A stretch of DNA of 64,000 nt from Rhynchospora pubera (taxonomy: Eukaryota > Streptophyta > Magnoliopsida > Poales > Cyperaceae). Below the pieces are notes generated by a model that was not told where the DNA came from, did no database searches, and saw only the letters and a list, made by a program, of their open reading frames with translations. The stretch is taken from the NCBI GenBank assembly GCA_028095005.1, contig CM051460.1, forward strand, positions 75,719,676 through 75,783,675, written 5' to 3'. The position numbers were made by a program, and so were the translations under genes. Below, in pieces: positions 1-11,268 of the stretch (the first letter of the stretch is position 1; each line of letters begins with the position of its first letter).

Positions 1-378
1 CGTTTGTTTAGAAAATTTGAACAAAAGAAATAAATCAAAACTTTTAAGAACAAATATACAACAAAGCATTTCAGCTCAGCAATTCTTCATTTTTCTTAAG
101 TGACTAAAATTGTCCAATATACCTACTTCAAAAGAAAGATGTAGAGTATTAATTTTTTAACCTGGAGCTTATCGGTTCATCTAAGCATAAGGATTAACCA
201 TAGAGAACTATTTCGATGGGCAAAAAAAAATATCACAATTATGTAGTAATTATTTTGAAAACAATTTATTTATCTGAGATGACATGTACTGCAACATTTG
301 CATTCGGTTGCGACAATAAATGCTTCAGTAAAAAAGCTGAATTGAAGATATTGATTAACACACAGAGAAATAGAAAAA
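1..378. other. AT-rich stretch, nothing recognised
   Basis: No supported gene or repeat is visible here. The direct repeat shared with the right end of the window begins just after this stretch, so it is unique flank within the window. Confidence 0.4.
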
Positions 379-796
379 AGGTATGTGAGCCTAAAACGAT
401 CTAAGTTGTTCTAAATAGTAAATATTAATTTGAATTGAGAAAAGGTGAATAAAGCATACTAAAAAAAATACCAGAGTATGAATCAATAGGAGCGGCAGTA
501 AGTACCAGCATAAAGTATTTCACTGATGAACCATTATTCTTTTTTTATCTAACCAACTGACAATAAGACCTGATCATTGTCAATTTGAAGCTTTTCTTTG
601 GCATGTAGATGCAGTTGTCAGACTAAAACATAGAATGAAAAAAAAACGCGTGTCAATTGTACAGGAAAAAAAATCATACATAAACAACTTATCATCTAAG
701 TCATGACAGATTTGAAGGAGGAAACAAAAATAATTTCCAAACGAAGCAAAAATAGAAACAAAAGGCTGTTAAAAAGCAACATGAAAACACTTATAC

Positions 797-1640
797 CTTC
801 TGTAGCAACTCCAGAGCAAGCCATCTTTTACTTTTCATGATCTGTGTTTCCATTCAACGCAAGTACGAAAGAGGGAAGAAAATCCCATAGAAGATGAGAA
901 AAACCACCATGTACAGCGGAACAAAAATCAATAGGAAGATAAAATTCTACCTCAATAGTAAAAACACCATCGAAGCAAGCTGTAAAGGAAGCATAAGAAG
1001 AACAAATGAGTGCAATACGTGATCTCAAAGCGAAATTCATCAGAAATTAGAAAGAAAAGTAACCAATATGTAGTAATAATTGTAAAGATTAGAACAACGC
1101 TATCAAAGGAGAAAGAAAAATAGAGAAAGCTCACCTCATGTCCGAGCAACTGAGGCGATGCTACAACAGAAAGAGGAGGCAGGGAAAGTAATAAAAATAC
1201 TTTTCATCATTAGAAACCAGAACAGTAAAGAAGGCAGGAATAGCTCTTGATCCGTAGAAGATCGAGGTGATGCGGAGGCAAATCCAAGCGATGCTATGGC
1301 GGAGATGGGAGGTAGGCGAAGCAGGAGAGCAGCGAAGGTAGGGTTTTACTGTTGCAATTGATGAAAAGAAGAAAAGAGGGGAGAGTAAAGAAAGAAGAAG
1401 TTCCGAGAAAAGGGGGGAAGCCAAGCCTGCATGTGAAAAAGGTAAGGCAGATTCGATAAAAGTCCAAGCCAAGGCAAGGGCCAGCGCAAGAGAAGACGCA
1501 CCAGAAAACCACACAGAAATCGCAACACACAAACCGAAAAAACACAGCCAGGTCATAGTCCTCCCACGTGGAGGAGGGACAACAAACCAATGGGAGACAG
1601 CCAGCACATCAGCATCCCACGCGGAGAAAGCAAGCTGCCA
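797..1640 (-). other. 5' portion of a possible minus-strand gene (left, truncated copy)
   Basis: Read on the minus strand, the region runs from a G-box CACGTG (1,565-1,570) through a pyrimidine-rich leader to a short exon. That exon starts at an ATG (838-836), reads MKSKRWLALELLQK and ends at a donor GTATAAG (797/796). In the right-hand copy the same exon can be joined in phase 0 to a downstream exon at 60,312-60,238. Here the repeat ends before that exon, so the gene would be truncated. Longer minus-strand open frames between 1,161 and 1,607 are rich in F, L, S and C and look like translated leader, not protein. No family was recognised, and the gene model itself is uncertain. Confidence 0.25.
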
Positions 1641-2306
1641 CAGCGAAACAGACTAAGGGCTCAGATGAAGTGCAGCAGAAGCAAGGGACGGCTGGGATTG
1701 AATTTTAATTCTACAGTTCTCCCAGACTTGAAATTGAGAGATTTATGATATGATATGATTTGACACATCAAATTTATTAAAAATGTAAAGGAGACGTGTC
1801 TGACTAATTGTACTTATCTTTATATAATATTTTGTTTATTATCACGTTCATGATACAACATTAATCTTAAGAAAATTATTCATGTCTATTGTTGTAAGTA
1901 ATAGGAAGCATGTCTCCGAAAAGGGATAATTTGTTTGTTAAATCGAAACCGTGATCATTAACTTCCTGTTTAGTCTTCTCTATTAACTTTTTCGATGACT
2001 ACAAGAGAATATTGTAACGTAGCAGGTTTTCATCCGACACCTCTAGAAAACACTCGTCATCATACGTTGCCACTTTTTTTTTTGATGAAAAACTCGTAGG
2101 CACATTTCATTTAAAATAAAGTAAGTTACAACAAATTTCTTCAACTACATAAAGCCTGGTCTGGTGCCCCTAAGCAGGCTAAACTAGAATTACGATAAAA
2201 AAGAAAAACAGATTGAATAAAAGGTAAAGAAAAGCTTAAAGACTTGAAACATAACAATCATCATCATCATCATAACATATATTAATTTGAAAAATTGAAT
2301 CCGAAT

Positions 2307-2350
2307 CCGAAAATACTGCCGGCGAACAGTTCTCCCGACAGTATTTTCGG
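2307..2350. repeat. Perfect 12-bp-arm inverted repeat (hairpin)
   Basis: CCGAAAATACTG at 2,307-2,318 is the exact reverse complement of CAGTATTTTCGG at 2,339-2,350, leaving a 20-nt loop. The structure is conserved in the right copy of the direct repeat at 62,416-62,459. Its function is unknown; it could be a foldback remnant or a terminator-like structure. Confidence 0.7.
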
Positions 2351-3029
2351 CCGGATCTTTTGCTACAACTGTTCAATATGTGGTTGTGTATCCAAGAATC
2401 CAAGTCCAAGAATAAATAAGTTACATTGGTCGCAGAGGATCCGATGTCCGTATCATACCCCATGCATGCACATGGATACTCCACAACTCACGCACGCGGA
2501 GAGCCACATAGGCAGTGCCACAAAACTTTTCTAAGTCGTGCAAACCCGGCCTATATATACACTTTAAAAAATATTTAGATTTCCATTGTGGGACTAAGTG
2601 GTGACTTGAAAACCGGACAAGCCAAGGTCTCGGGTCTCCCATTCTTTTAATCATCTCAATTGCATTTCAAATTGACATATACATTTCCAATTTTTCAGAA
2701 AATTGTATTTCAGTTTCTTAATTGTTTGAAAGCATTCTAAAACTCATTTTTGCATAAAATTTTATATGCATGCTCACAAAATAATGACCAGTTTGGGAGT
2801 GTAAAATTTTTTATTTACATTTTTTTAAAACATATAGCATAAGTTTTGAGAAAAAGAATAGTTCGCGTAATATGATAATAGCAATGGAGTACCAATTTAT
2901 TAACAATTACAATTTTAATTTTTTGTCTTTTATGTTTGCCTTTAAAAATATCAGATATGTCAATATTTTAAATAAAACATGCTAATGGTTAAAAAAATTC
3001 AATGGTTGATATAAAATTTTTAAAAATAG

Positions 3030-3057
3030 TTCGCGCAACGCGCGAAAAAACCACTAG
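3030..3057 (+). mobile_element. Helitron-like 3' terminus
   Basis: A perfect hairpin (TTCGCGC at 3,030-3,036, loop AAC, GCGCGAA at 3,040-3,046) is followed after seven bases by CTAG (3,054-3,057) and then a T. A GC-rich hairpin shortly before a CTRR end next to a T is the known signature of plant Helitron 3' ends. The matching 5' TC end was not located and no Rep/helicase coding sequence is visible, so this would be a non-autonomous element. The same end recurs at 63,139-63,166. Confidence 0.5.
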
Positions 3058-4188
3058 TTACTACAAGGCACCAGTGGAAAAAAACATAACAATCGTTGCC
3101 ACTTAGGAAAGCATTTAATGCGGTCCAAGAAAAAAAATGGAAGGGCAGTGAAATGTTGTGACTTGTGAGGCAAAGATATAATTAGAGATAAAATCTTCGC
3201 TACTTTTATAATCCAAAGTTGTGTGTTTGGTTACATTGAATTAAAATCTTAGTCATATAGTTTAATTTCCTTTTCTCTTTAATCTTCATCATGATTGACC
3301 TTTACATTTGAAAATGCTAACGAAGTGGTTTGCCTCAGAGACATTGAAATTTATTTTTACAAACTATATATTTTATTACAAATTTATAAAATCATTATAG
3401 AAAAAAATTAAACAGAAAGCTAGATCCATAATATCTAAAATTCGGAAGAAAAGAATCAAAATAAAATTATGAGAACTTTATATTTTTAGTAAAGTCGTTT
3501 ATATTGAAGATTTTAAATGGTACAAACATTGATAAATATCTTATTTTATTTCCTTGTTTTTGATAATATTGTTTTAAATATCACGGTCAGGGCAACTAGC
3601 AAATTAAAGTAAACTACAACAATTGGACTAAACTCGGGGGTAGAACTGGAAAACAAGGTGTCAGGTTATCTCAAAGTAATTTTTGTCAATTTCCAATCCA
3701 ATACCCATATGCAGTAACAAATCACAATTAATTGTTTCTGGCCGAATCATCTAGTGCATCCCTTTCTTTTATCTTTCTTTTCCTTTATTTTTATTTTCTT
3801 TTCCGTAAGACTTATCACGGCCCATGGGCCTTCTTTGCATATAAAAAAAAAGTAACAAATCACAATTAATTGCATTTCTATCGTCTGTTAACTGAACACT
3901 AACCCAGAGAGATGAAACAATTAGTGATTCTCTACAATTTGGAATGCACAACCAAGAGATGCTCTCCATCTGTTTACCGTATAATTTATATCCAGTGGTC
4001 CAAATACGAGTCACTGTTTCGTCCTTGCTTCAGACCGAAGGCTACTGGATCACTGTAGTGTAGGCTTCAGACCGAAGGCTTCGGTCATTTTACAAAACAA
4101 CAAGTCGGTGTTAACTTAATCGACAGTTAACCTTCCTTATAAGCCAACAACTCTCCGTCGAATACTTCGAGACAAAGAAAGGCAAAAG
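3058..4188. other. Intergenic DNA with older paralogous blocks
   Basis: No gene is supported. The block near 3,900-4,010 (AACCCAGAGAG through CCAAATACGAG) recurs in diverged form at 51,630-51,740. Together with the 1,745-2,020 block, which recurs near 51,050-51,310 and 58,232-58,300, it shows that the flanks of this locus were duplicated locally more than once. Confidence 0.5.
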
Positions 4189-4318
4189 AGAGAGAGAGAG
4201 AGGGTGAAGTGAGAGAAACTTTCGGACCAAAGAAGGAGAGAGAGAGAGAGATGGGAGGAAGGAGAGAGAGAGAGAGAGAGAGAGATGGGAGGAAGGAGAG
4301 AGAGAGAGAGATGCGTCT
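4189..4318 (+). repeat. (GA)n microsatellite in a probable AGO-like 5' leader
   Basis: Several GA tracts are interrupted by GATGGGAGGAAG. They are followed by a short stretch ending at a possible donor (AAAAT|GTGAGT near 4,349). GA/CT tracts are common in plant 5' untranslated leaders. The next recognisable coding piece, an AGO4-like exon, is at 5,626, which fits a leader exon plus a long leader intron. Confidence 0.6.
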
Positions 4319-4794
4319 GGTCAGAGAGGCTGCATTGCCATTGAAAATGTGAGTTTTTGAACGATTTTGAAGGATTTTGAAAGATTTTGAAAGATTTTGA
4401 GTAAAATCGTGTTAATTTTTTCAGAAATTGCTGTTGTTTTTACTTGGATTTTGACCCCCTTTTTATTCAAGTCTAGGGTTAGATTTTTTCTTTCTTCTCA
4501 ACTTATATTTCGGTTTAATCAGCGATTTTTGAAAGATTTTAAGCGAAATCGAGTAAGTTATTGCGCTTCTGAGAAAATGCTGTCGTTTTTGCTCAGGAGT
4601 TGCAAGTTATTTCGTAGTTGTGGTTTCTAGGGTTTAGAGTTTAGCAACTCCGGTTCTTATTGTACCTTTTTTTTCTTCTATTTCGAAGATTTTGAGTTTT
4701 ACACGAAAAATCCAGAGAAAGAACAACTTCTAACTGTTTCCAAAGCCGCTCTGGTATAAACAAGTCTATTTGCGAAAATTACCTTCTATTTCTT

Positions 4795-5345
4795 CTAATT
4801 TTTGTTGGTCCCTTTTAGTTCGATTGAGCGTCTATTTTGGCCATATTATTAGGTTAGTTTGAAATTTGAGAGGTTTCTGCTTTTGTATTCTTCTAACTAT
4901 TTTTAAAGCCGCTCTGGTAGATATCCGAGTCTAATTTGTATTTTGTTCGAAGTGTAGCCTCTCCTCTTCTAATTTTTGGTCCCTTTTTGCTCGATTGAGA
5001 GTCTATTTTGCCATGTTATTAGGTTACTTTGAAATTTGTGAGGTTTGTACTTCTGTATTCTAATTTTGTTGTTATTTTGTTTTTTTCTGCTCAGCAGCGA
5101 TATTGCTGTAAATAGGGTCTTTTCTTTGGTAAATTGGTAATATATATATATATATATATATATATTTGGTATTGTAGTTAAGTATATTTTCTTTTAAGTG
5201 TTGGGGGGTTGTTATTTGGTGGATTTGCATAAATGTTTGTTGGCAGCTTTAGAGATTCGAGTATGAAGTATTGTGTTCTTTGATGAGATTTTGGACAGCT
5301 GAACTTGAGTTAATTTTTTAATTACATTTGTAAGGTTAAATGAGA
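4795..5345 (+). repeat. Intron segment duplicated at 8,132-8,665
   Basis: This block begins near TTTTTGTTGGTCCCTTTTAG and includes the TA microsatellite at about 5,141-5,163. It is repeated in the same order and orientation at 8,132-8,665 with moderate divergence. The TA tract is much shorter in the second copy. It marks an old duplication of the 5' part of the AGO-like gene that gave rise to P1 and P2. Confidence 0.8.
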
Positions 5346-5625
5346 TGGTCACTTGAATCTTAAAATATTCGAGTTTATGTTGTTTTGTATATTTATAGTC
5401 TTATGTTATCACATCCAAGCATTATTTTAGTTTTCATAAATAGTTGTTGGTTACTATTGTCTGGTATTCATAGTCTAGTGTTCTTACTCTGTGTACAAGC
5501 AAGTCTCTCAGAATTTTTTATTCCATGCAATCACTATTGTCTGACTGGACAGAGATATACAAGAATTTGTGTTTTTTTGAATTATCGGAGCAGAATTGCT
5601 AAAGTTTTGATATATTGGTAAACAG

Positions 5626-7279
5626 GTTTTACTGAAGTATGAAGATGGCAGCCTAGTTAAAGGGAAGGGAATTGGGCGAAAGGTTTGTTGAAAGAATGAA
5701 GCAGACGTAAGGTTCTGAGTTGGCGAAAAAGAACTTAGCGTATGATGGAGAGAAAACTCTCTTGGGACTGAGGCCTCTCCCACAAAAGAAGAATGAATTT
5801 GCTGTAGTGCTTGACGATATTCCATCTGGGAGGTTTGTAGTATTAATTTTTGTTTATTCTTAATCTAGGCATAAGAAGGTTCTGTAGAATTTGTTTGTTA
5901 CTTGATTTGTCTCGAAGGTTGATGTAGATAAGTCAGCACATCAGGATATGGCAATGTTAGTGGGCTCTTTTTCCAAAGTAAATTAGTGCTTTTTTTAATA
6001 ACAACAACATGGTTTTCTGAGCTTAAAATTTTAGTTTGAAGGGTTTGGGAACCTTTCTGTTCAACTCTTCTATGCTTTCTACCTTTAAAAAGCTGCTATG
6101 ACCTCAACAAATAATTTGGTGCTTTGTCATGCGGCAACCATGGCTCTTGATAGATGAGATACATTGTTTTCCTTTCCACTCAGTTTAGGCCTGTCCTGAA
6201 TGACCGACCATGTTTTCCTTTACAGCAATAGAAGGGGCAGCCCAAGCGGAAGTCCTGGTGGTTACAGTCCTGAAGGCAGTGAAGGGACATTCAAGAGCCC
6301 AAGGGGTTGCGTAAGCCGTACAACACTAAGACATTCACGATGGGGATTAACTTTTTGCTAAAAGGATACCAATGTCTGCAATTACCCAGTCCATGAAGGG
6401 ACATGAGTTTGAGAACTCTCAAGAGGCCGTTAGGGTGCTTGATATCATCCTCCACCAGCAATCTGCTGCTCATTATGCCCGAAAATTCTTTTCCCCTCCC
6501 TTTTTTCTCTTTGAAATATATTTATGTTTTGAATTAAATTACTTTTTATGATTCATGGCTCCTTAAGGTAGGATGCTGCCAAAGAGTTTAAACTACTTCA
6601 AATTACATTAGACATGCATGATGTATTTGCCATTTTACCGAGTCTGCAATATTGAGCTGAATTCAGATTAGGGGTAATGCGATGGGACACAATGGGTCCT
6701 TACCGTGACTTATTGTTTGGTTCGGTTGCAGTATCAAAAACTGAAAATAGTAGACACACCCTAAGAGCTATTAGTTAGCTAAGACTCTTTATAAGAACAA
6801 TTGCTTACAACTGTTTATGCATGACACTTTTGTTGATTTCTTTCTATGGCAGGGGTTGTATATTGGTTCATCAGTCCTTCCACAATCACCCAAACAGTTT
6901 CATTGACCTGGGAGGTGGTGTCATGGGATGTCGCGGGTTTCACTCTAAGTTCTGTACCACCCAGAGTGGTCTCTCTATAAACAATGGGAATCTACTCCAT
7001 TTGTTGAACTAGTAGCTCTGCTCATGCATCTATATCCATATCAACTTGTTTCTGATTTACATTCTAGCTTTCTAGCTTTAAGGTCCTTTGTTTTTTTGTA
7101 TTAAATTATTGATATGGTGTATTATTCTGTATTGTGTGCAGAAAATTGATAAGCCTTTGAACTTATTTGAAGAGAGGCATAATATACAAGGTGCCCCTCC
7201 TAACGTGAGGGTGGAAAGAATGTTGGAGCAAGTCTTTAATAATCTTGCTTCATTGTTTGCTCCCTTTTTCCTCAAATAA
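5626..7279 (+). pseudogene. AGO4-like: P1: AGO4-clade ARGONAUTE pseudogene with N, linker and MID pieces
   Basis: Four exon-like pieces on the plus strand match the AGO4 clade, whose proteins bind 24-nt siRNAs in RNA-directed DNA methylation. (1) 5,626-5,832: starts VLLKYEDGSLVKGKGIGRKV and ends in a GEKTLLGLRPLP...VVLDDIPSGR-like stretch. An extra T near 5,683 and a TAA at 5,708-5,710 break it. (2) 6,226-6,481: RRGSPSGSPGGYSPEGS, then scrambled and frameshifted, ending in an RVLDIIL-type motif. (3) 6,853-6,986: GCILVHQSFHNHPNS...LGGGVMGCRGFHS. The donor after it has changed from GT to GG. (4) 7,142-7,279: LFEERHNIQGAPPNVRVERM, the MID region, running to a stop. PAZ and PIWI are missing. Several independent lesions show it cannot encode AGO. 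Confidence 0.88.
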
Positions 7280-8131
7280 GTTGTGCTAACTTAACCAAAA
7301 AATATGACCATCACGGTCAAATGAAATACATGTTGTGCTATTGAGTCTCCCTATTTCCTTTGATGAATTTTTGTTCTAAATGTAGCAGCCACAGGATTCA
7401 GTGATCATTCCTCTTTCTCGGTCGGCTCTGTCTCTTCATAACCCTCTCTCCACATGGCCTCTTAATTAGCAACGAAGTTGAGGCGGATCCCTGGATGCAA
7501 TCCATGGCGAAATGCAGAGATCTGAGGTTCGTGAAGCCTTTTCCTGCTATAGTCCATTAATCGTGATGAATATTAAAAATTTTCTATTTCTGGATTAGAA
7601 AAGAGGTGCTATTCTAATGCAATTTCTCTCCACTTGTAAGGATTAAACAAAGAAGAAAGGTGGTGAGAAAGGTGTCGAGCATGCGACGATGCCAGGTTAT
7701 CTTTCTGTCCCTCCATGCTCTCTTTCTCAGGATTGATTATTCTTTCCCCTTTAAAATTGTAGTGTTCATGGCAGGATAATTTAGCAAAATAATTCATTTG
7801 GCTGCCTTTTAAATAGCTATAATTTTCTGAGTTTTTGTCAGCTATTTTCTGAATTTTGAAGAAGTCGTGAGCATGTTTGATACTTGGAGGCAGAAAAGAA
7901 TGTTCCTATATATAATTTATGATGAAATTGAATATTTAGGTTGCTCTTTGTGAAAGGTTGGCGCTTAGCAAAGGATATATTTTCTCTCAAGGTGTGTTCT
8001 TCCCATTTTACTAATCTATTCCGGCCTCTTCTCTGTGAAGGGCTCATTAATTTTCATTAATAAGTAACATCTCCTTATGCGATAATGAGTTTATTTGTTA
8101 TTGGATCAAATGGGGCCAGACTTCCGGGCTT
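7280..8131. other. Unassigned stretch between P1 and P2
   Basis: This stretch contains no recognisable AGO domain and no long open frame. It may hold unrecognised exons or introns; for example, splice-like AG/GT pairs occur around 7,385-7,525. Nothing could be assigned. Confidence 0.4.
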
Positions 8132-8665
8132 TCAAATTTTGTTGGTCCCTTTTAGTTCGATTGAGCGTCTATTTTGGCCATATTGTTAGGTTAGTTTGAA
8201 ATTTGAGATGTTTCTTCTTCTGTATTATTCTAACTATTTTTAAAGCTGCTCTGGTTGATATCCGAGTCTATTTGGGTAATAACTTCTATTTTGTTCGAAG
8301 TCTAGCCTCTTCTAATTTTTGGTCCCTTTTTGCTCGATCGAGAGTCTATTTTGCCATATTATTGGGTTACTTTGAAATTTGTGAGGTTTGTGCTTCTGTA
8401 TTATAATTTTTTTTGTTATTTTGTTTTTTTCTGGTCAGCAGTGAGATTGCTGTAAATAGGGTTATTTCTTTGGTAAATTGGTAAAATATATATATTTTTG
8501 GTATTGTAGTTAAGTTTATTCTTTTTATTGTTGGGGGGTGTTATTTAGGTGGTTTTGCAAAATGTTTGTTGGTAGCTTTAGAGATTCGAGTATTAAGTAC
8601 TGTGTTCTTTGATGGGATTTTGGACATCTGAACTTGAGTTAATTTTTTAATTACATTTGTAAGGT
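8132..8665 (+). repeat. Second copy of the duplicated AGO-like intron segment
   Basis: This is the partner of 4,795-5,345. It carries the same landmarks in the same order: TTGTTGGTCCCTTTTAGTTC, the CCGAGTCTATTTG region, the shortened TA tract and the TTGGGGGGT motif. It sits just upstream of P2, as the first copy sits upstream of P1. Confidence 0.8.
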
Positions 8666-8961
8666 TAGCGCAAAATGAATTTTGATTCTATCTTTGTATA
8701 GGCTGTATCGCCATCTATATTACCTAGAATTGTTTTCCTCTGTTATGTTCTCGCTGGTAATGCTGTTAATTAGGAGATATTGCTAATAAGTGAGATGCCT
8801 TACTTATGTTTTTGAGATTTTTCTTTTCAGTTACCTTAAATATGTCAACTAGGGCAAGAGTATCTGTAAAAATGAAACTAAAATCCAATTACCTTCTCTG
8901 TAATTTCTTAATATTCCTTTTACTGCACACTAACCCCCTTTATATTTCTTTCAATTTCCAG

Positions 8962-9281
8962 GTGTGGTAATTTATTAACAAGTGACTTAATAGACCCTCA
9001 TGGAGGGGATCTCCCTCCACCTCCACCTATTCTGTCTGACGTGCAGCTGGTTCAGCCTGAATCTGACAAGGGGTCCCCTTCTAGGTCCCCACCAATGAAG
9101 GGACAGGGTCAGCCGTACAACACTAAGACATTCACGGTGGAGCTTATCTTTGGTAAAAGGATACCAATGTCTGCAATTACCCAGTCCGTGAAGGGGCATG
9201 AGTTTGAGAACACTCAAGAGGCCGTTAGGGTGCTTGATATCATCCTCCACCAACAATCTGCAGCTCATTATGCCCGAAAAA
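8962..9281 (+). pseudogene. AGO4-like: P2: AGO4-like exon with an N-terminal Pro-rich piece fused to the N domain
   Basis: After an acceptor TTTCCAG, one open frame reads through DPHGGDLPPPPPILSDVQLV and then KTFTVELIFGKRIPMSAITQ. It ends ENTQEAVRVLDIILHQQSAA. In AGO4-clade proteins the LPPPPP stretch lies at the extreme N-terminus and the KTF...RIPM segment lies far downstream in the N domain. The coding sequence between them is missing, so this is an internal deletion or exon fusion. Unlike U2-U6, the GHEFENTQEA junction here is not frameshifted. No upstream in-frame ATG is visible in this exon. This piece leads directly into the first array unit. Confidence 0.8.
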
Positions 9282-9674
9282 TTCTTTCCCCCTCCCTTTT
9301 TTCTCTTTGAAATATATTTATGCTTTGAAAATTGAAAATAATATTGGGTCCTTTTGAATTAAATTACTTTTTATGATTCATGGCTCCTAAGATAGGATGC
9401 TGCTAAAGAGGTTAAACTACTTCAAATGACATTAGAATGCATGATGTATTTGCCATTTTACTGTGTCTGCAATATTGAGCTGAATTCAGATTAGGGGTAA
9501 TGCGATGGGACACAACGGGTCCTTCCTTGACTTTTTGTTTGGTTCGGTTGAAGTATCAGAAACTGAAAATAATCGACACACCCTAAGAGCTATTAGTTAG
9601 CTAAGACTCTTTATAAGAACAATTGCTAACATTTGTTTATGCATGACACTTTTGTTGATTTCTTTCTATGGCAG

Positions 9675-10060
9675 GGGATGTCTATTGGTTCGTCAGTCCT
9701 TCCATAACCACCCAAACAGTCTTGTTGATCTGGGAGGTGGTGTCATGGGATGCCGTGTGTTTCACTCTAGTTTCTGTACCACCCAGAGTGGTTTCTCTGT
9801 TAACAATGGTAATCTACTCCATTTGTTTAGCTAGTTGCTCTGCTCGTACATCTATATCCCTATCAACTTGTTTCTGTTTTACATTCTAGCTTTCTAGCTT
9901 TATAAAATAACTCATTGACTGGTAAGTAGTATTTCTGTTAACCTCACTTTTATGATTTACAGATGTGTCAGCCACCATGTTTGTCAAACCAGGTCCGGTG
10001 GTGGATTTTCTTTTGGCCAACCAGAATGTCAATCATCCGAATGAGATAGATTGGAAGAAG
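9675..10060 (+). pseudogene. AGO4-like: U1 AGO4-like exons (two in-phase exons of the N/linker region)
   Basis: Exon 9,675-9,808 reads GCLLVRQSFHNHPNSLVDLG and continues GGVMGCRVFHSS. Exon 9,963-10,060 reads DVSATMFVKPGPVVDFLLAN and continues to a terminal DWKK. Both have GT/AG borders, and the split codon between them (G|AT, Asp) joins in phase, exactly as in AGO4-clade genes. The next AGO4 exon (the KRTLKNLR region) is absent, so the open frame runs into unrelated sequence. These are intact exons in a truncated gene. Confidence 0.88.
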
Positions 10061-10882
10061 GTAATTGTTGTTCATAAATATTTTTTTTTTAATTTGAACT
10101 GTTGATTGATGGTATGTATGGACTTGTAGTTCTAATACTCCTTTTGGTAAATAATTTAATATCTGAATGCAATAGCAGGTCCCTCGGATGGACTGTCTAA
10201 GAGGACCCACATCCCTTATTAAGTTAAGTTTTCTTCTGCTTTCGTGAGATCACAATTCAGTCTAATTACCTTTTTTTTTGTTTTAATCATGTTCTTGTTT
10301 GTTTCTTCGTTTGTTTGTGCTGCAGATTAACGAAAGAATTAGTGTTCGCCTACTGCTTTGGGCCTTTCGATGGTTTTGTGTGATGGACATGATGCAGATT
10401 TAAGTTTACTCACTGCAAAAAAAATTCAGATAAGTTATTTTGTTGCTTTGCACCTGCATATCTTCAATATTTATTAAGTTGTAGGAAATAAATACATCAT
10501 AGATGAGTAAAAAAAAAGTACCCACTGTTTTATCCTTTGAAATGTTAATGGTGATATGCTTGCCTTAGGATCCACCGATATTTACCTGTTCAATGTGACC
10601 ACAATTTATAAGGATACAAGTACTTTGTTAACCTTACGTGTATAAATCTTTGGTTCTCAATGTTGTTGACAATTGTTTGCTCAAGTGTGAGTCTGGCTGC
10701 CTTGTTATGTGGGTACATCCAACAGATGTAGTTAAGAACTTGTGCTCATTTGAAATTACTTTTTATTTTAGGAATGTTTTGTTTGTTTCTAGGTTTGTTG
10801 AAACATTGGGTGAACGAAATCATCATTGCTTATCTACTTGTTAAGTTTAAACAATAATCCAATTTTTTTTTCATTTTTGCAG

Positions 10883-10975
10883 TAAAGTAATAGTGCAGTG
10901 AACTGTGAGGAGGCCTTTCGTGTGCTTGATATCATCCTCCGCCAGCACTCAGCATCTCAGTATACTCAAACTTTA
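10883..10975 (+). pseudogene. AGO4-like: U1 second AGO4-like exon remnant
   Basis: After an acceptor TTTTTGCAG the frame reads NCEEAFRVLDIILRQHSASQ. This is the same AGO4 N-domain segment already represented upstream in the unit, but in a diverged version (RQHSASQ against RQQSAAH). The in-frame TAA at the very start of the exon makes it non-functional. Each intact unit therefore combines pieces of two different AGO paralogs. Confidence 0.75.
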
Positions 10976-11268
10976 CTACCCCCTCATTTTTTTCCTCTTT
11001 GAAGTGTATTTCGTTTTTTAAATGGGATGCCTTAGAATTAGTTATTGTTATTATTCACGGGTCTTTGAAAAGGGTACTGCCTGAAACTTCATACTTCTTC
11101 AAATTACATCATATTTTACATCTGTGATGTATTTGCCATCTTTTCTTGTCTGCGATACTAAGAAATGTTAATAAAAGGCTCCAATGTATCCATCTACCGC
11201 CACAAATAGGTCGACAATTATTGTACCTTCTGGTGGCGTTGGGTGGTTTCTGGAACTGTTCAATTATT

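Larger units (their letters stand above)
379..3892. repeat. Left copy of a long direct repeat (partner at 60,488-64,000)
   Basis: The sequence from the motif AAAAGGTATGTGAGCC onward is repeated at 60,488 with an offset of 60,109 bp (60,108 after one 1-bp indel near 3,345). By eye only about ten differences were found over 3.5 kb, for example near 686, 1,190, 1,432, 2,017, 2,515, 2,932, 3,755 and 3,880. The right copy is still matching when the window ends, so the true repeat is longer. It contains the 5' part of a possible minus-strand gene, a perfect hairpin and a Helitron-like 3' end. Confidence 0.95.

Noticed and set aside
1161..1607. 148-codon minus-strand open frame (also at 61,270-61,716)
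   Set aside because: The composition fits a pyrimidine-rich 5' leader. Its presence in both copies follows from the recent duplication and is not evidence of selection.
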